A DNA stretch of 6,171 bases from CAYJAD01 sp964371225. Lineage in GTDB: Bacteria; Desulfobacterota; Desulfovibrionia; Desulfovibrionales; Desulfovibrionaceae. The notes under the pieces are model-generated. The model was not told the origin of the DNA. It ran no database searches and saw only the letters and a program-made list of their open reading frames with translations. Where the stretch lies: assembly GCA_964371225.1 (NCBI GenBank), contig CAYJNA010000130.1:1-6171 (forward strand), in the 5' to 3' direction. Each line of letters opens with the position of its first letter. Within the stretch, counting starts at the first letter, position 1. A program made the position numbers and the translations under genes. Of this stretch, positions 5,871 through 6,171 are shown piece by piece.

Positions 5871-6069
5871 AAATACGTTTTTAGTAAGGCACATTCACTT
5901 TACATCCCCGTAAAAAAAGTTCTGGCATATTTTATGCCGCGCAAATCTTGTCTTATGGCCTTGCTTGCATTGCTCACATCCTAAAAAAGTCGTTACTTGC
6001 TTACGGCGTCCCCGAAGGGGGTATTTGAAGTGAGTGTGCCTTTCTTAAAAAACAGTGAAAATACGTTTT
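5871..6069. repeat. Structured ~200-bp palindromic element (MITE-like or ncRNA-like)
   Basis: The arm at 5886-5909 pairs with 6019-6042: over 24 positions there are 20 Watson-Crick pairs, 2 G-T pairs and 2 mismatches. With small gaps the complementarity extends out to about 5877 and 6053. The 11-mer AAATACGTTTT lies just outside both arms, at 5871-5881 and 6059-6069, like a target duplication. Between the arms, CCGTAA...AAGT (5908-5920) pairs with ACTTGCTTACGG (5995-6006), and GGCATA-TTT-TATGCC (5924-5938) is a perfect 6-bp hairpin. No gene is visible inside; the longest relevant frame has 26 codons on the minus strand (5980-5900). This could be a non-autonomous mobile repeat or a folded RNA. 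The duplication could also be chance in AT-rich DNA. Confidence 0.6.
5924..5938. repeat. Perfect small hairpin inside the structured element
   Basis: GGCATA (5924-5929) and TATGCC (5933-5938) are perfectly complementary around a TTT loop. It sits near one arm of the larger palindromic element and would form one branch of the folded structure on either strand. Confidence 0.5.
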
Positions 6070-6171
6070 AAAGCCTCGTCTATTTAGTCGACACTGAAAA
6101 ACTACTTAAATATCAGTAAAGATAGAATTTATAGCTTTAAAAGCTTAATAAATTTTTCCAGAAATAAACGT
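6070..6171. other. AT-rich tail with no recognisable gene
   Basis: No open frame with a ribosome site is visible. A small AT-rich hairpin, AGCTT-TAA-AAGCT (6133-6145), is followed after a gap by TTTTT (6153-6157), but it is too weak to call a terminator. With 5851-6069 this makes 321 bp without a gene after the kinase. I see no clear terminator directly behind the kinase stop. Confidence 0.5.

Noticed and set aside
6011..6021. CCCC-GAA-GGGG hairpin read as a terminator
   Set aside because: The stem is only 4 G-C pairs plus possible wobble, and no T tract follows. The same bases pair better with the other arm of the larger palindromic element.
6133..6157. AGCTT-TAA-AAGCT hairpin followed by T's as a terminator
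   Set aside because: The 5-bp stem is AT-rich and the T run starts 7 bases after it, so it is indistinguishable from chance in this composition.
1..6171. CRISPR array, tRNA, rRNA, insertion sequence or toxin-antitoxin pair
   Set aside because: I saw no regularly spaced repeats, tRNA-like cloverleaf, rRNA sequence, transposase motif or small gene pair with ribosome sites anywhere in the window.

Overview
The window looks like chromosomal DNA of a Gram-negative bacterium. I recognise no plasmid, phage or insertion-sequence gene. A Desulfovibrio-like (Desulfovibrionaceae) host is my best guess. It rests on the flavour of the glycosyltransferase, the VCBS-type adhesin, the secreted ankyrin protein and the intergenic repeats, and no marker gene confirms it. 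Base composition is uneven. By spot count, 60-base blocks inside the glycosyltransferase gene are about 48-55% GC (1741-1800, 2101-2160). A 120-base block in the response-regulator gene is about 28% GC (4561-4680).

Layout. (1) 1-556, minus strand: the 5' end of a gene for a probably very large, calcium-binding VCBS/cadherin-like surface protein; the rest lies beyond the left edge. (2) 557-1193: a 637-bp AT-rich divergent intergenic region with candidate promoters for both flanking genes and four hairpin or palindrome structures. (3) 1194-2846, plus: a GT-B glycosyltransferase (GT4-like) with an unassigned C-terminal extension of about 120 residues. (4) 2855-3994, plus: an exported ankyrin-repeat protein, tightly coupled to the glycosyltransferase and built from two related halves. 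(5) 4071-4784 and 4774-5850, plus: an overlapping two-component pair, an OmpR/PhoB-family response regulator closest in style to VanR and a VanS-like membrane histidine kinase that starts at GTG. (6) 5851-6171: a gene-free tail dominated by a structured element of about 200 bp, with long imperfect inverted arms, nested stems and an 11-bp direct repeat at its outer edges.

Working together (inference): the adhesin, glycosyltransferase and exported ankyrin protein read as a cell-surface module, in which the glycosyltransferase could decorate surface polysaccharide or the adhesin. The two-component pair is more AT-rich, resembles Gram-positive VanRS systems and may have been acquired separately. 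It could sense envelope conditions through its very short external loop, but nothing in the sequence shows that it controls the neighbouring genes. The least explained sequence is the structured repeat at 5871-6069, followed by the set of hairpins in the divergent intergenic region.
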